This document shows, in pieces, positions 7,972-16,402 of a stretch of DNA of 64,000 nt (position 1 is the first letter of the stretch; each line of letters begins with the position of its first letter). The DNA is from Halapricum hydrolyticum (GTDB taxonomy: Archaea > Halobacteriota > Halobacteria > Halobacteriales > Haloarculaceae): NCBI RefSeq assembly GCF_025517535.1, contig NZ_JAOPKC010000006.1:1-64000 (forward strand). Reading direction: 5' to 3'. A program made the translations under genes and the position numbers. A model generated the notes under the pieces. The model was not told the DNA's origin, made no database searches, and was given only the letters and a program-made list of their open reading frames with translations.

Positions 7972-9552
7972 TCACCGAATCGCCGCGGCACAGTAGCCGA
8001 CGACGCGGGCCCGCGATCCGGCCGTGTCGCCGCTGGTCGCGTACGCGAGTACCTCGCCTGACTCGCTGCCGAGTTCGCGCGCAGCGCTCAGGGTTGCGAC
8101 CGTCGACCACGGACCGCACATCGAGTGGCCGCCTGCCGAAAGGCGGGCGATCTCGCCGGTGTCCAGGCGCTCGATCGTCTCACGGACGGGCCGGTCGGCC
8201 TCGACGGCCCCCTCGTGGGGCTGGTAATGGGTCAGATCGGTCGAACTCACGATGACGGCGTCCCGGCCGGTCCGATCGATGGCCTCCGCGACCGCCACGC
8301 CGAGTTGCTCGGCCCGGTCGTGGTCGAGTCCCCCGAGACAGATCGGCAGGATCGACACATCAGAGAGTACGTGCTGGAGGAACGGAACCTGGACCTCGAT
8401 GGAGTGTTCGCCCTCGTGGGCGACCGGATCGAACGTCGCCGCTCCGTGCAGATCGACGACGGCGTCCGCCAGTCCCCGGTCGATCGAGACCTCTCCCAAG
8501 GGTGTCCGCCAGCGGTCGTGCGGTGCAACGGCGACGGCCTCTCCCACGCGCCGGTGGTTCGGTCCGAAGACGACCACCGTCTCTGGCGTGTCCGGACGCG
8601 CCAGCGTGGCGTAGGCGTGGGCGGCGACGGGCCCGGAGTAGGGATAGCCGGCGTGCGGGGCGATCAACCCGAGTGGCCGTCGCGGGTCGGCGTCGTGCTC
8701 GGGCAGCGATCCGGGTCCAATCGCGTGGGTGAAGCTCCCCCTGAGCTGCTCGACGAGCGCGTCGGCGTCGCCGGCGTAGAACTCCCCGGCGACCGCTGGC
8801 TCTCTGACACCCCCGCCGTCGGTCTCGACTATCTCCTCGTCAGTCCGAACCTTGCCGCCGTCGGTTCGGATATCGTCGCGTTCGTCGGAACCCGCTTCCA
8901 GCCCGTCGCTCGCTTCGCCTGGGCGGCCGAGGGGACGTTCGATCACGTCTCCCATCGGCTGCGTCTCGGCGAACACCCGGCCCGAGAACCGCCTGATTTC
9001 GACTCCGTCCTCGCGCCAGGCACGGCCCGGCAGCCCCGCCTTCTGACAGGTCGCATCGAGGAACGCCTCGGCGTCCCACCCGCGATCGACAGCGACCTGT
9101 GGCAGGAGCAATCCGAAGGCACGATCACGCTCGACTATCAATCCGTGCCTGCCTGCCTCGACGTACTCTGGATAGCGCGACGGATCCGACGCCGGGAGCG
9201 GTTCCGGCTTCGAGAGCACCGACACGGAGACCGTCACGGCGTCGATTTCGCCGGGTTCGACCGGCTCGACTCGCGGGTCGTGCAACGCGGCGTCGATCGC
9301 GGCGTCGACGACTACCTCGCCGAGCGGGCCGTCCGGATCCGGCTGTCCGATACAGCCGCGCAGTCGCTCGGCGCGCTTGATCGTGACGAACGCACCTCTG
9401 ACGACCCGGAGATCGTCACTCGATGGGGCGAGCGACGGCGTCGGCTCGCCGTTACTGCGGGCGGCCGCTTCGACGGCCTGTCTGGCGCGCGATACCAGCG
9501 TTCGACCTGCTTCGAGGTCGAGTTCCGCGGTGGCTGATTCCGTTCGTGACAT
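7972..9552 (-). CDS. amrAB: AMMECR1-Memo fusion (AmmeMemoRadiSam proteins A and B in one chain)
   Basis: This 526-residue protein joins two families. Residues about 1-200 are AMMECR1-like, with the conserved LRGCIG motif and the FGLLLPQVAVDRGWD segment. A charged linker of roughly 40 residues follows. The rest is a Memo-like, dioxygenase-fold domain with the family motifs APHAGYPYSG, FGPNHR, EHSIEVQVPFLQ, SSTDLTHY and GHSMCGPW; the two His and the Cys in these motifs correspond to Memo metal ligands. The ATG at 9552 is chosen because upstream codons read into the preceding gene. The radical SAM partner ends 25 nt upstream, so all three parts of the AmmeMemoRadiSam system lie in two adjacent genes. 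The reaction carried out by this system is not established. Confidence 0.88.
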   Translation of the reverse strand: MSRTESATAELDLEAGRTLVSRARQAVEAAARSNGEPTPSLAPSSDDLRVVRGAFVTIKRAERLRGCIGQPDPDGPLGEVVVDAAIDAALHDPRVEPVEPGEIDAVTVSVSVLSKPEPLPASDPSRYPEYVEAGRHGLIVERDRAFGLLLPQVAVDRGWDAEAFLDATCQKAGLPGRAWREDGVEIRRFSGRVFAETQPMGDVIERPLGRPGEASDGLEAGSDERDDIRTDGGKVRTDEEIVETDGGGVREPAVAGEFYAGDADALVEQLRGSFTHAIGPGSLPEHDADPRRPLGLIAPHAGYPYSGPVAAHAYATLARPDTPETVVVFGPNHRRVGEAVAVAPHDRWRTPLGEVSIDRGLADAVVDLHGAATFDPVAHEGEHSIEVQVPFLQHVLSDVSILPICLGGLDHDRAEQLGVAVAEAIDRTGRDAVIVSSTDLTHYQPHEGAVEADRPVRETIERLDTGEIARLSAGGHSMCGPWSTVATLSAARELGSESGEVLAYATSGDTAGSRARVVGYCAAAIR

Positions 9553-9577
9553 GCGTATCGGCGAATTCGAGTGTCGT

Positions 9578-10636
9578 TCAGAACACGCGACGGCGACGAC
9601 CGTTCGACGGCCCGCGGGGCGTCCCCCGGATCGGGATTTCCCGGCCGCAACTCGGACAGGCTCCGTCGTCGAGATCGATCTCCCGGACGGCAAAGCCTTC
9701 CCGCTCGATCAACAGCCGACCACAGTCCGGACAGTAGGTCGACTCGCTCTCGTGGCCGGGGACGTTCCCGCTGTAGACGTACGATAGGCCGGCCTCGCGG
9801 GCGATCTCCATCGCACGTTCGATCGTCTCGATCGGCGTGGACGGGACGTCGGTGAGCTTGTAATCCGGGTGGAACCGCGAGACGTGCACCGGCGTCTCGG
9901 TCCCGACCTCGTCGGCGATCCACTCCATCCGCTCGCGGAGACTCGCTTCGTCGTCGTTCTCGCCGGGGATGATGAGGTTCGTCACCTCGACGTGGACGCC
10001 TTTCTCGGCGAACCGTTCGACGGTTTCGAAGATCGGCTCGGGGTCCGGAACGCCGGCGTGTTCGCGATAGAACTGCCGATCGCCCTTGATGTCGACGTTG
10101 ATCGCGTCGAGGTGAGGCGCGAGCGTGTCGACAGTCTCGGGACGCATGTAACCGTTCGAGACGAACACCTGCAGCGCATCGTCGGGCGACGCTGCCATTG
10201 TGTCCAGCGCGTACTCCATGAAGATCGTCGGTTCCGTGTAGGTGTAGGCCATCCCGTCGGCCTCGCCGGCCTCGATCCGGTCGGCCAGTTCTTCGGGCGG
10301 ACGATCGTACTCGGTGACGCCCTCGTACTCGATGGCGATCCGATAGTTCTGACAGAAGTCACACTGCAGGTTACAGCCCTTCGTGGCGACCGAGAGGACG
10401 TCTGCACCGGGCGCGACGTGAAAGAGCGGCTTCTTCTCGATCGGATCGATCGACGTTGAGACGGCCCGTCCGTAGGTCGTCAGGTACAGGCGACCGTCGC
10501 GGTTCTGACGGACGCCGCAGACGCCACGCTCGCCCTCGGGGATCACGCAGGTCCGCGGACAGACCAGACACCGGACGGCCCCGCCCTCGACCGTCTCGTA
10601 GTGCGCTGTTTCCCGCGGTGGTGCGTCGGCGGTCAT
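9578..10636 (-). CDS. amrS: AmmeMemoRadiSam system radical SAM enzyme
   Basis: This 352-residue enzyme belongs to the pyruvate formate-lyase-activating-like radical SAM family. The C88-x3-C92-x2-C95 motif (CNLQCDFC) binds the 4Fe-4S cluster that cleaves S-adenosylmethionine. An N-terminal cysteine group (CLVCPRTC and GVCGVRQ) and a C-terminal zinc-ribbon-like pair (YCPDCG and CPSCG) frame the barrel, as in the AmrS subfamily. It lies 25 nt upstream of the AMMECR1-Memo fusion and reads in the same direction, forming a two-gene operon. It is well placed to be the catalytic member of that system, whose substrate is not known with certainty. Confidence 0.9.
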   Translation of the reverse strand: MTADAPPRETAHYETVEGGAVRCLVCPRTCVIPEGERGVCGVRQNRDGRLYLTTYGRAVSTSIDPIEKKPLFHVAPGADVLSVATKGCNLQCDFCQNYRIAIEYEGVTEYDRPPEELADRIEAGEADGMAYTYTEPTIFMEYALDTMAASPDDALQVFVSNGYMRPETVDTLAPHLDAINVDIKGDRQFYREHAGVPDPEPIFETVERFAEKGVHVEVTNLIIPGENDDEASLRERMEWIADEVGTETPVHVSRFHPDYKLTDVPSTPIETIERAMEIAREAGLSYVYSGNVPGHESESTYCPDCGRLLIEREGFAVREIDLDDGACPSCGREIPIRGTPRGPSNGRRRRVF

Positions 10637-10762
10637 GGCTGACTGTAACTACGTGGAGCAGCGACATGAACGCCGCTCGCACTCCCACGCGGTGAAAACG
10701 GTGCCGTCGCGTCGACACGCTCCGGGATGCGGCGCTGTCGCGCCGACGAAGGAATCGCCGTC

Positions 10763-11155
10763 CTACAGCTTCGAGATGTCGCGAGCCTCTTCGGCGGATT
10801 CCCGGACCGACTCGACGGTCGCTTTCGGGCTGGTCGCGCTGGCTGCGGCGTTGAGTGCACCCTCGACGACCGGTGCGTCGGCGATAACGACCTCCTCGTC
10901 GCCTTCGAGCATCTCGATCGCCGTCTCGGCGTTCATCACCGCGCTGCCCAGATCGACGAGCACGACGACGCCGTCGGTCGCCTCCAGCAGATCCGAAAGC
11001 GCTGCCTGGATGTCGTCGATCGAGGTGCCGATCCCGCCGTCCGGGTCGCCGCCGACCGCGGCGATAGTCTCCTCGTCGCCGCCCATCTCCATGGCGATCT
11101 CTCTGATTCCGGCGGCAGCCTGCCCACTGTGGGAGACGATCAGCAGTCCGATCAT
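10763..11155 (-). CDS. dhaM: Dihydroxyacetone kinase phosphoryl-donor subunit DhaM
   Basis: This 130-residue protein is a single-domain PTS EIIA-mannose-type DhaM. The phosphohistidine is H9 in LLIVSHSGQ, and the family segment VVLVDLGSAVMNAE is present. It accepts phosphate from the PTS (EI/HPr) and passes it to the ADP bound on DhaL, so dihydroxyacetone is phosphorylated with PEP as the ultimate donor. It follows dhaL with a 1-nt gap in one operon. It lacks the fused HPr and EI-like domains of the E. coli protein and therefore needs separate PTS proteins encoded elsewhere. Confidence 0.9.
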   Translation of the reverse strand: MIGLLIVSHSGQAAAGIREIAMEMGGDEETIAAVGGDPDGGIGTSIDDIQAALSDLLEATDGVVVLVDLGSAVMNAETAIEMLEGDEEVVIADAPVVEGALNAAASATSPKATVESVRESAEEARDISKL

Positions 11156-11156
11156 C

Positions 11157-11876
11157 TCACTCCTCCTCGAGTTCGTCGGGCTCCTCGTCGGGGATCGTCG
11201 GCGACGTGGCGTCGACGTCGGTGTCTCCTTCGAGGTACTGCTCGGCGGTCTTCAGGATCTCCTCGAGGATGAACAGGGTGCTGGTCGCACCGGGATCCTG
11301 GTGGCCGGTCGAGCGCCAGCCGAGGAACGACGCCCGACCTTTGCTCGCCCGGATCGGCACCGTGAACTCGACGCCGCGCTCGGCAGCGTCGACGGCCTTC
11401 GCCAGCGCCTCCAGCGGCGGCAGGTCGTCCTGTTCGATGGACTTCTTGTAGGTGTGGACTGCCGGCGTGATCGCGTCGATCATCGTCTTGTCGCCGACGC
11501 GGGCGTCCCCGCGATCCTGTAGCTTTTCGAGGAACGCCTCGGCGAACGCGACAGACGACTCGGCCGTGATCCCGTCTGCCAGTTCGGTGCTGGCGGTCAT
11601 GGTCGAGCCGCCGTACAGCGGTCCCGCTGCCCCGCCGACCTCGGAGACGAGCGTCATGCCTACCGTCTTGGTGATCTCCTGAACGTCGGCGTCGTCGTCC
11701 ATATCCTTGATTTTCTCCATGACGGCCTTGAACCCGCGATTCAGGTTCGCCCCGTGGTCGGCGTCACCGATTGCCGAGTCCAGGTCTGTCAGATGTTTCT
11801 TTTCGTTGTCGATTCGATCTGCGATGTTTTCGATCGCTTCGAGCAGTGCTTCCCGCTGTCTGGTCTCGTCACCCAT
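11157..11876 (-). CDS. dhaL: Dihydroxyacetone kinase ADP-binding subunit DhaL
   Basis: This 239-residue subunit carries the aspartates that bind two metal ions and the nucleotide, D33, D38 and D40 in LDSAIGDADHG. It also has the GGAAGPLYG segment and the SKGRASFLGWRSTGHQDPGA motif typical of DhaL. A C-terminal acidic tail of about 30 residues is extra. It normally works with DhaK, which binds dihydroxyacetone covalently. DhaK is not encoded next to it here: upstream lies a divergent hcp gene and downstream only dhaM. A TATA-like element on the minus strand (complement of 11924-11935) is about 50 nt upstream. Confidence 0.9.
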   Translation of the reverse strand: MGDETRQREALLEAIENIADRIDNEKKHLTDLDSAIGDADHGANLNRGFKAVMEKIKDMDDDADVQEITKTVGMTLVSEVGGAAGPLYGGSTMTASTELADGITAESSVAFAEAFLEKLQDRGDARVGDKTMIDAITPAVHTYKKSIEQDDLPPLEALAKAVDAAERGVEFTVPIRASKGRASFLGWRSTGHQDPGATSTLFILEEILKTAEQYLEGDTDVDATSPTIPDEEPDELEEE

Positions 11877-11993
11877 GGGGGGTAAATGAACCCACGGTGA
11901 GTAAACTGTTCCGGAGATATGTCGAAATAAATATCATAACACTTGACCATTGGCGAATACCATAACGAATAATACGGAAGAAATGTCGAGAAC

Positions 11994-12005
11994 CGAACAA
12001 GTTCG
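11994..12005 (+). promoter_or_regulatory. NarO-type inverted repeat (CGAA-N4-TTCG) upstream of hcp
   Basis: The sequence CGAACAAGTTCG is a perfect inverted repeat; with flanking bases the match is CCGAAC-AA-GTTCGG (11993-12006). It fits the CGAA-N4-TTCG motif that I recall from haloarchaeal denitrification promoters controlled by the Bat-like activator NarO. It lies 119 nt before the hcp ATG and about 60 nt beyond the dhaL TATA-like element on the other strand, so it could serve hcp, dhaL or both. No NarO gene is in the window. Confidence 0.5.
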
Positions 12006-12124
12006 GGGAGAGATACGTATGGATACCGACCATCGGTACACACGTCACGAGGACATGTGGCCGACACAACGACCCCATCGCGCTGGCAGTCGAGTCAGGA
12101 GTCCTCGCAACCGGGTGATTTCCC

Positions 12125-13813
12125 ATGAGTATGTACTGTGATCAATGTCAGGAGACGATCGACAACGAGGCGTGTACGGTAACCGGCGTCTGCGGGAAAG
12201 ACGCGCAGACGGCGAATCTCCAGGATCTGTTCGTCTGGGAACTGAAAGGCCTCGCGTATCTCGCCGAGGAGGCACGTGCGGACGGTATCGTCGACCAGGA
12301 CGTTCGCGTGTTCATCGTCGAGGGGCTGTTCTCGACGATCACGAACGTCAACTTCGATCCCGAGTGGTTCGAAGAGCAGATCCGCGAAGGGTTCGAGCTC
12401 CGTCGACAGCTTCGCGAACGCTACGAGAACGAGGTCGGACCGATCGAAGACGCCGACCTGCCGGAAGCTGCGACCTGGGAAGCCGACGAGAGTGCAGCCC
12501 TCTACGAGAAGGCGGCCGAGGTCGGCGTTCTCTCGACGGAGAACGAAGACGTCCGGTCGCTCCGGGAGCTGCTGACCTACGGGATCAAGGGTATCGCTGC
12601 GTACGCCGACCACGCCTACGTCCTCGGCGAGCAGAAAGACGAGGTCTTCGCGTTCGTCCAGCGCGGGCTCGCCGCGACGCTCGACGACACCAAGAGCGTT
12701 GACGAGCTGATCGGCCTGGTGCTCGAATCCGGCGAAGTCGGCGTCGAGGTCATGGAGATACTCGATTCCGCTCACACCAGCACCTACGGCCATCCCGAAC
12801 CGACCGAGGTCGACATCGGTGTCCGCGACCGGCCGGCCATCCTCGTCAGCGGTCACGACCTGAAAGACCTCGAAGAGCTCCTCGAACAGACCGAGGGCGA
12901 GGGTGTCGACGTCTACACCCACGGCGAGATGCTGCCCGCCCACGCCTACCCCGCCTTCGAAGAGTACGACCACTTCGTCGGCAACTACGGCAACGCCTGG
13001 TGGCAGCAACACGACGAGTTCGAGGCGTTCAACGGGCCGGTCCTGATGACGACGAACTGCCTGGTCCCGCCCAACGACTCCTATGCCGACCGAACCTACA
13101 CGACCGGAGTCGTCCGGTTCCCCGGCCTTCCTCACGTCGAGGACCGCGAGGACGGCGAGCCAAAGGACTTCTCGCGGCTCATCGAACACGCCAAGGAGAC
13201 CGAACCGCCCGAGGAGATCGAGACCGGCACGGTCCCCAACGGGTTCGCCCACAACGCCGTCCTCGACCGGGCCGAGGACGTCATCGAAGCCATCCAGGCC
13301 GGTGACATCCGCGGGTTCGTCGTCATGGGCGGCTGTGACGGCCGCCACCCCGAACGAGAGTACTACACCGAGATGGCCAAGTCCCTGCCCGACGACGTCA
13401 TCATCCTGACTGCCGGCTGTGCGAAATACCGCTACAACAAGCTCGATCTGGGTGATATCGGCGGGATCCCGCGCGTGCTCGACGCCGGGCAGTGCAACGA
13501 TTCGTACTCGCTTCTGAAGATCGCGATGGAGCTACAGGAAGCGCTGGGCGTCGAGGACATCAACGACCTGCCGATCGCCTACGACATCGCGTGGTACGAG
13601 CAGAAGGCCGTGACCGTGCTGCTGGCGCTGCTCAGCCAGGGCGTCGAAGGGATTCGACTCGGCCCGACCCTGCCCGCGTTCCTCTCCGATACCGTCGTCG
13701 AGGTGCTCGTCGAGGAGTTCGACATCAAGCCGGTCGACTCCGTCGAGGCCGACCGTGAGGCGATACTCGAGGAACTCGAATCCAGCCCGCTCGTGCCGAC
13801 GCCGCCGGCGTGA
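12125..13813 (+). CDS. hcp: Hybrid cluster protein (hydroxylamine reductase)
   Basis: This 562-residue protein binds a 4Fe cluster near the N-terminus and a 4Fe-2S-2O hybrid cluster in the core. The N-terminal cysteines C5-x2-C8-x8-C17-x5-C23 have the archaeal/anaerobe-type spacing. Core ligands appear in the HGEMLPAH region, the TTNCLVPP motif, GGCDGRHPE, AGCAKYRYNK and AGQCNDSYS. The family reduces hydroxylamine and, in bacteria, nitric oxide, and protects against nitrosative stress. A NarO-like box upstream suggests induction under anaerobic or nitrate-respiring conditions. The start could also be the ATG two codons downstream. Confidence 0.95.
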   Translation: MSMYCDQCQETIDNEACTVTGVCGKDAQTANLQDLFVWELKGLAYLAEEARADGIVDQDVRVFIVEGLFSTITNVNFDPEWFEEQIREGFELRRQLRERYENEVGPIEDADLPEAATWEADESAALYEKAAEVGVLSTENEDVRSLRELLTYGIKGIAAYADHAYVLGEQKDEVFAFVQRGLAATLDDTKSVDELIGLVLESGEVGVEVMEILDSAHTSTYGHPEPTEVDIGVRDRPAILVSGHDLKDLEELLEQTEGEGVDVYTHGEMLPAHAYPAFEEYDHFVGNYGNAWWQQHDEFEAFNGPVLMTTNCLVPPNDSYADRTYTTGVVRFPGLPHVEDREDGEPKDFSRLIEHAKETEPPEEIETGTVPNGFAHNAVLDRAEDVIEAIQAGDIRGFVVMGGCDGRHPEREYYTEMAKSLPDDVIILTAGCAKYRYNKLDLGDIGGIPRVLDAGQCNDSYSLLKIAMELQEALGVEDINDLPIAYDIAWYEQKAVTVLLALLSQGVEGIRLGPTLPAFLSDTVVEVLVEEFDIKPVDSVEADREAILEELESSPLVPTPPA

Positions 13814-13854
13814 ACGCGACGTCGAACAGCGCTACTGTCCTTCCGGGATTTCTT

Positions 13855-14592
13855 TCACTGGTACATCCCAACCGGCTGGGCCTGGGAACTCTCGTCTTCG
13901 GCCTGTTGCATCCGCTGGGCGAGGCGCTCTTTGGCTTCGCTGATCTCCTGTGCTTTCTCGACCAGCGTCTCCGTTTCGATCTCGACGTCCGCGATCGGCT
14001 CGACGACAGTATCGAGCAGGGCTTTGGCCGCCGCCGGGTCCGGGAACTGCGGCGACGCCTCGACGACGAACCCGAGCGCGTCCAGTCCCGCTCGCTCGGC
14101 GTGATAGACGAGTGCACCGGTCGGGCCGCTGACGACGCCGCGCTCACCGGGCGTCGAGACCTCGAGCGCGTCCAGTTGCTCGCCCGCACCGGCCGTCGAG
14201 AGCCCGAAGATATCTGTCGTCTGCTCGCCGGATCGTTGCGTTCCGGTGACGTAAAGCGGGAGTACGCTCTGCTCGTCGAGCCACCCCGTCACGCAGGTGG
14301 CGAACTCCTTCGCGGCCGACGGCGAGATCGGGATGTCGCTCTGCAGGACCAGCAGGTTCCGCTCCTCGTCGGCGTGGATCCGTACCGGTGGTTCGACGCC
14401 GTGACCGTCCGCGTCGTAGATGGCTACCTCCGGTAACCCCTCACAATGGATGGACGCGTAGTGGTCCATGTCGTAGGTATCGACGAGGTGGTCGGCCCCG
14501 ATCTTGCCCACGAGACCGAGACCGGGCAATCCTTCGACTAGCACCGGCTCGTCGAGCGTGATGTCCTCGCGGTGAACGCTGATGTGCGCCAT
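13855..14592 (-). CDS. PAC2-family proteasome assembly chaperone-like protein
   Basis: This 245-residue protein belongs to the PAC2 superfamily. It has the opening strand PVLVEGLPGLGLVGKI, the central YVTGTQRSGE segment and GLSTAGAGEQ. Archaeal PAC2 proteins (PbaA/PbaB type) act as proteasome assembly chaperones or form homologous complexes. The C-terminal 45 residues form a charged helix and end in VGMYQ; a C-terminal hydrophobic-Tyr-x type tail docks some archaeal PAC2 proteins on the 20S proteasome, so that ending may matter. It converges with hcp and follows a CPBP protease gene on the same strand. Confidence 0.8.
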   Translation of the reverse strand: MAHISVHREDITLDEPVLVEGLPGLGLVGKIGADHLVDTYDMDHYASIHCEGLPEVAIYDADGHGVEPPVRIHADEERNLLVLQSDIPISPSAAKEFATCVTGWLDEQSVLPLYVTGTQRSGEQTTDIFGLSTAGAGEQLDALEVSTPGERGVVSGPTGALVYHAERAGLDALGFVVEASPQFPDPAAAKALLDTVVEPIADVEIETETLVEKAQEISEAKERLAQRMQQAEDESSQAQPVGMYQ

Positions 14593-14680
14593 ACGTTATA
14601 CAACGGCGGGCACCGGCATACCGTTTGGCCCGGTCGACGAGTGCTTCGACGGCTGGCACTGGAACGCGTCGATTGTGCGA

Positions 14681-15403
14681 TCAAACCAGCTGGAATCCCA
14701 GCGTCGCCAGCACGAAGACGGTCACGTTGTAGCTGTAGTGCACGATGACGGGGACAGCCAGGTTTTCCGTCCGCTGGTAGGCGTAGCCCATGACGGCACC
14801 CACGAGCGACAGCGCGAGCACAGCCAGCAAGAGAGCAACGGCTTCGCCATTGTAATTGAACACGTGGATACTCCCGAACAGCAAACTCGCGACCGCGAGA
14901 CCACCCCAATCGCCCAGTCCCAGTTCGAGCCGTCGCTGGATAGCGCCGCGGAACAGGTACTCCTCGCTGACCGCGACGGCGACGAACGCGGCGAGGATCG
15001 ACAGGAACTGGAGAACAGAGATATTACCCGCCTCCGCTTCGAGTCGCGTCTGTAGCGACAGTCCCGCGGCGTCGATCCCCAGAAACACGACGATGGCGAT
15101 CGCCACTGCCCCCAGAGATCCCCACGCAGCCCACCGGATTTCGTCAGCCGAGGGGCGCTCCCAGGGAACGGTTATCCGCGTCCGGCTGACGTACGCGACG
15201 CCGATCACGAGGTACGTCGCCTCGACGACGCTGAGGACGAACGCACCCGCAACCGGTGTCGGGAGCGAGTCCCCACCGAGAACGAGGAGGATACCGGCGA
15301 CGATACCACCGACGAACGTCCCGACGACCCCAAACACGGTCAATCCCGCGCCGACGACGATCGACTTCACGGCCCCCTTCTGTGGCAAGTCCGACCGTCC
15401 CAT
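14681..15403 (-). CDS. CPBP-family intramembrane glutamic endopeptidase
   Basis: This 240-residue integral membrane protein has about seven or eight hydrophobic segments. The CPBP (Rce1/Abi) signature is complete: EEYLFRG supplies the glutamate pair and arginine, FGSIHVFNY supplies the second-motif histidine, and a third motif with His and Asn lies in VHYSYN near the C-terminus. Related proteases process prenylated proteins or confer self-immunity to peptides, but the substrate here is unknown. The ATG at 15403 is fixed by a Shine-Dalgarno (complement reads GGGAGGAG) just upstream. The reading frame extends far beyond this start but only as antisense to the methylase gene. Confidence 0.85.
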   Translation of the reverse strand: MGRSDLPQKGAVKSIVVGAGLTVFGVVGTFVGGIVAGILLVLGGDSLPTPVAGAFVLSVVEATYLVIGVAYVSRTRITVPWERPSADEIRWAAWGSLGAVAIAIVVFLGIDAAGLSLQTRLEAEAGNISVLQFLSILAAFVAVAVSEEYLFRGAIQRRLELGLGDWGGLAVASLLFGSIHVFNYNGEAVALLLAVLALSLVGAVMGYAYQRTENLAVPVIVHYSYNVTVFVLATLGFQLV

Positions 15404-15493
15404 ATCTCCTCCCGCATTCGAAGGTGAAATAAAAATACCGGAAGCGACGCCCCTTCGAAACCCACAAGCCTCGACCCCGCGAACCGATAGTCG

Positions 15494-16402
15494 ATGGACG
15501 CGCTGTCGCGCTACGAGCCGATCGTCGACGACTTCGAAGCCTTTCTTTCGGCCTGTGAGCGACCGCTTCCACCGGTCGTCCGGGTCAACACGATCAAGAC
15601 GACGATCGAGCGGGCCAGACGAGGGCTCGAAGCGGCCGGTATCGAACTCGACCCGGTGGAGTGGCATCCCGGGCTCTTCCGGTTGCCCGAGGACCAGCCC
15701 GGTGCGAACTGGCCGTACACGCACGGCTGGATCCACGGCCAGGAGGAGGTCTCGGCCGTCCCGGCGACGGTACTCGATCCTCAGCCCGGCGAACGGGTCT
15801 GGGACGCGACTGCCGCCCCGGGAAGCAAGACCACGCAACTGGCGGCGCTGATGGACGATCGCGGGCTCCTCGTTGCGACCGACAACAACATGGGTCGGCT
15901 GTCGGCGCTGCGCTCGAACACCGAACGGCTCGGCGTGACGAACGTCGCCGTCACCAACGAGGACGCGCGCAACCACTCGCTGAAACCGTTCGGTGGTGAA
16001 GACTACGACAGGGCACTGGTGGACGTCCCTTGCTCCTGTGAAGGGACGATCCGCAAGAACCCCGACACGCTCGAGGAGTGGTCGCTGGGCCACGTCGAGG
16101 GGATCGCTGGCGTCCAGAAAGGCATCCTCTCGCGTGCGATCCAGGCCACCCGAGAGGACGGAACTGTCGTCTATTCGACCTGCACGTTCGCGCCCGAGGA
16201 GAACGAAGGCGTTCTCGACCACGTCCTCGACACCGAGAACTGTCGGCTCGTCGAGTTCGAGTTGCCCCTGGAGTACCAGGACGGCGTGATCGAATGGCAA
16301 GACGAGACCTTCGACTCGCAAGTCGAACGCGCCAAGCGGATCTACCCACACCACAACGACACGGGCGGGTTTTTCGTCGCGAAACTGGAGGTGACGGGAT
16401 GA
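15494..16402 (+). CDS. NOL1/NOP2/Sun-family RNA cytosine-C5 methyltransferase
   Basis: This 302-residue enzyme transfers a methyl group from SAM to C5 of a cytosine in tRNA or rRNA. The motifs are in order: ATAAPGSKT (SAM binding), VATDNN, VDVPCSCEGT with the release cysteine, and YSTCTF with the nucleophile cysteine. The N-terminal domain is short and no PUA domain is fused at the C-terminus. The next gene overlaps the stop by 4 nt and probably supplies an RNA-binding partner. The exact RNA target cannot be told from sequence. Confidence 0.9.
   Translation: MDALSRYEPIVDDFEAFLSACERPLPPVVRVNTIKTTIERARRGLEAAGIELDPVEWHPGLFRLPEDQPGANWPYTHGWIHGQEEVSAVPATVLDPQPGERVWDATAAPGSKTTQLAALMDDRGLLVATDNNMGRLSALRSNTERLGVTNVAVTNEDARNHSLKPFGGEDYDRALVDVPCSCEGTIRKNPDTLEEWSLGHVEGIAGVQKGILSRAIQATREDGTVVYSTCTFAPEENEGVLDHVLDTENCRLVEFELPLEYQDGVIEWQDETFDSQVERAKRIYPHHNDTGGFFVAKLEVTG

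Noticed and set aside
8125..9537. Long open frame of 470 codons on the plus strand
   Set aside because: It is antisense to the AMMECR1-Memo gene and rich in Arg and Val without recognisable domains.
12095..13348. Long open frame of 417 codons on the minus strand
   Set aside because: It is antisense to hcp, whose motifs and start are clear. High GC and codon bias leave the opposite strand open; no family motif and no promoter.
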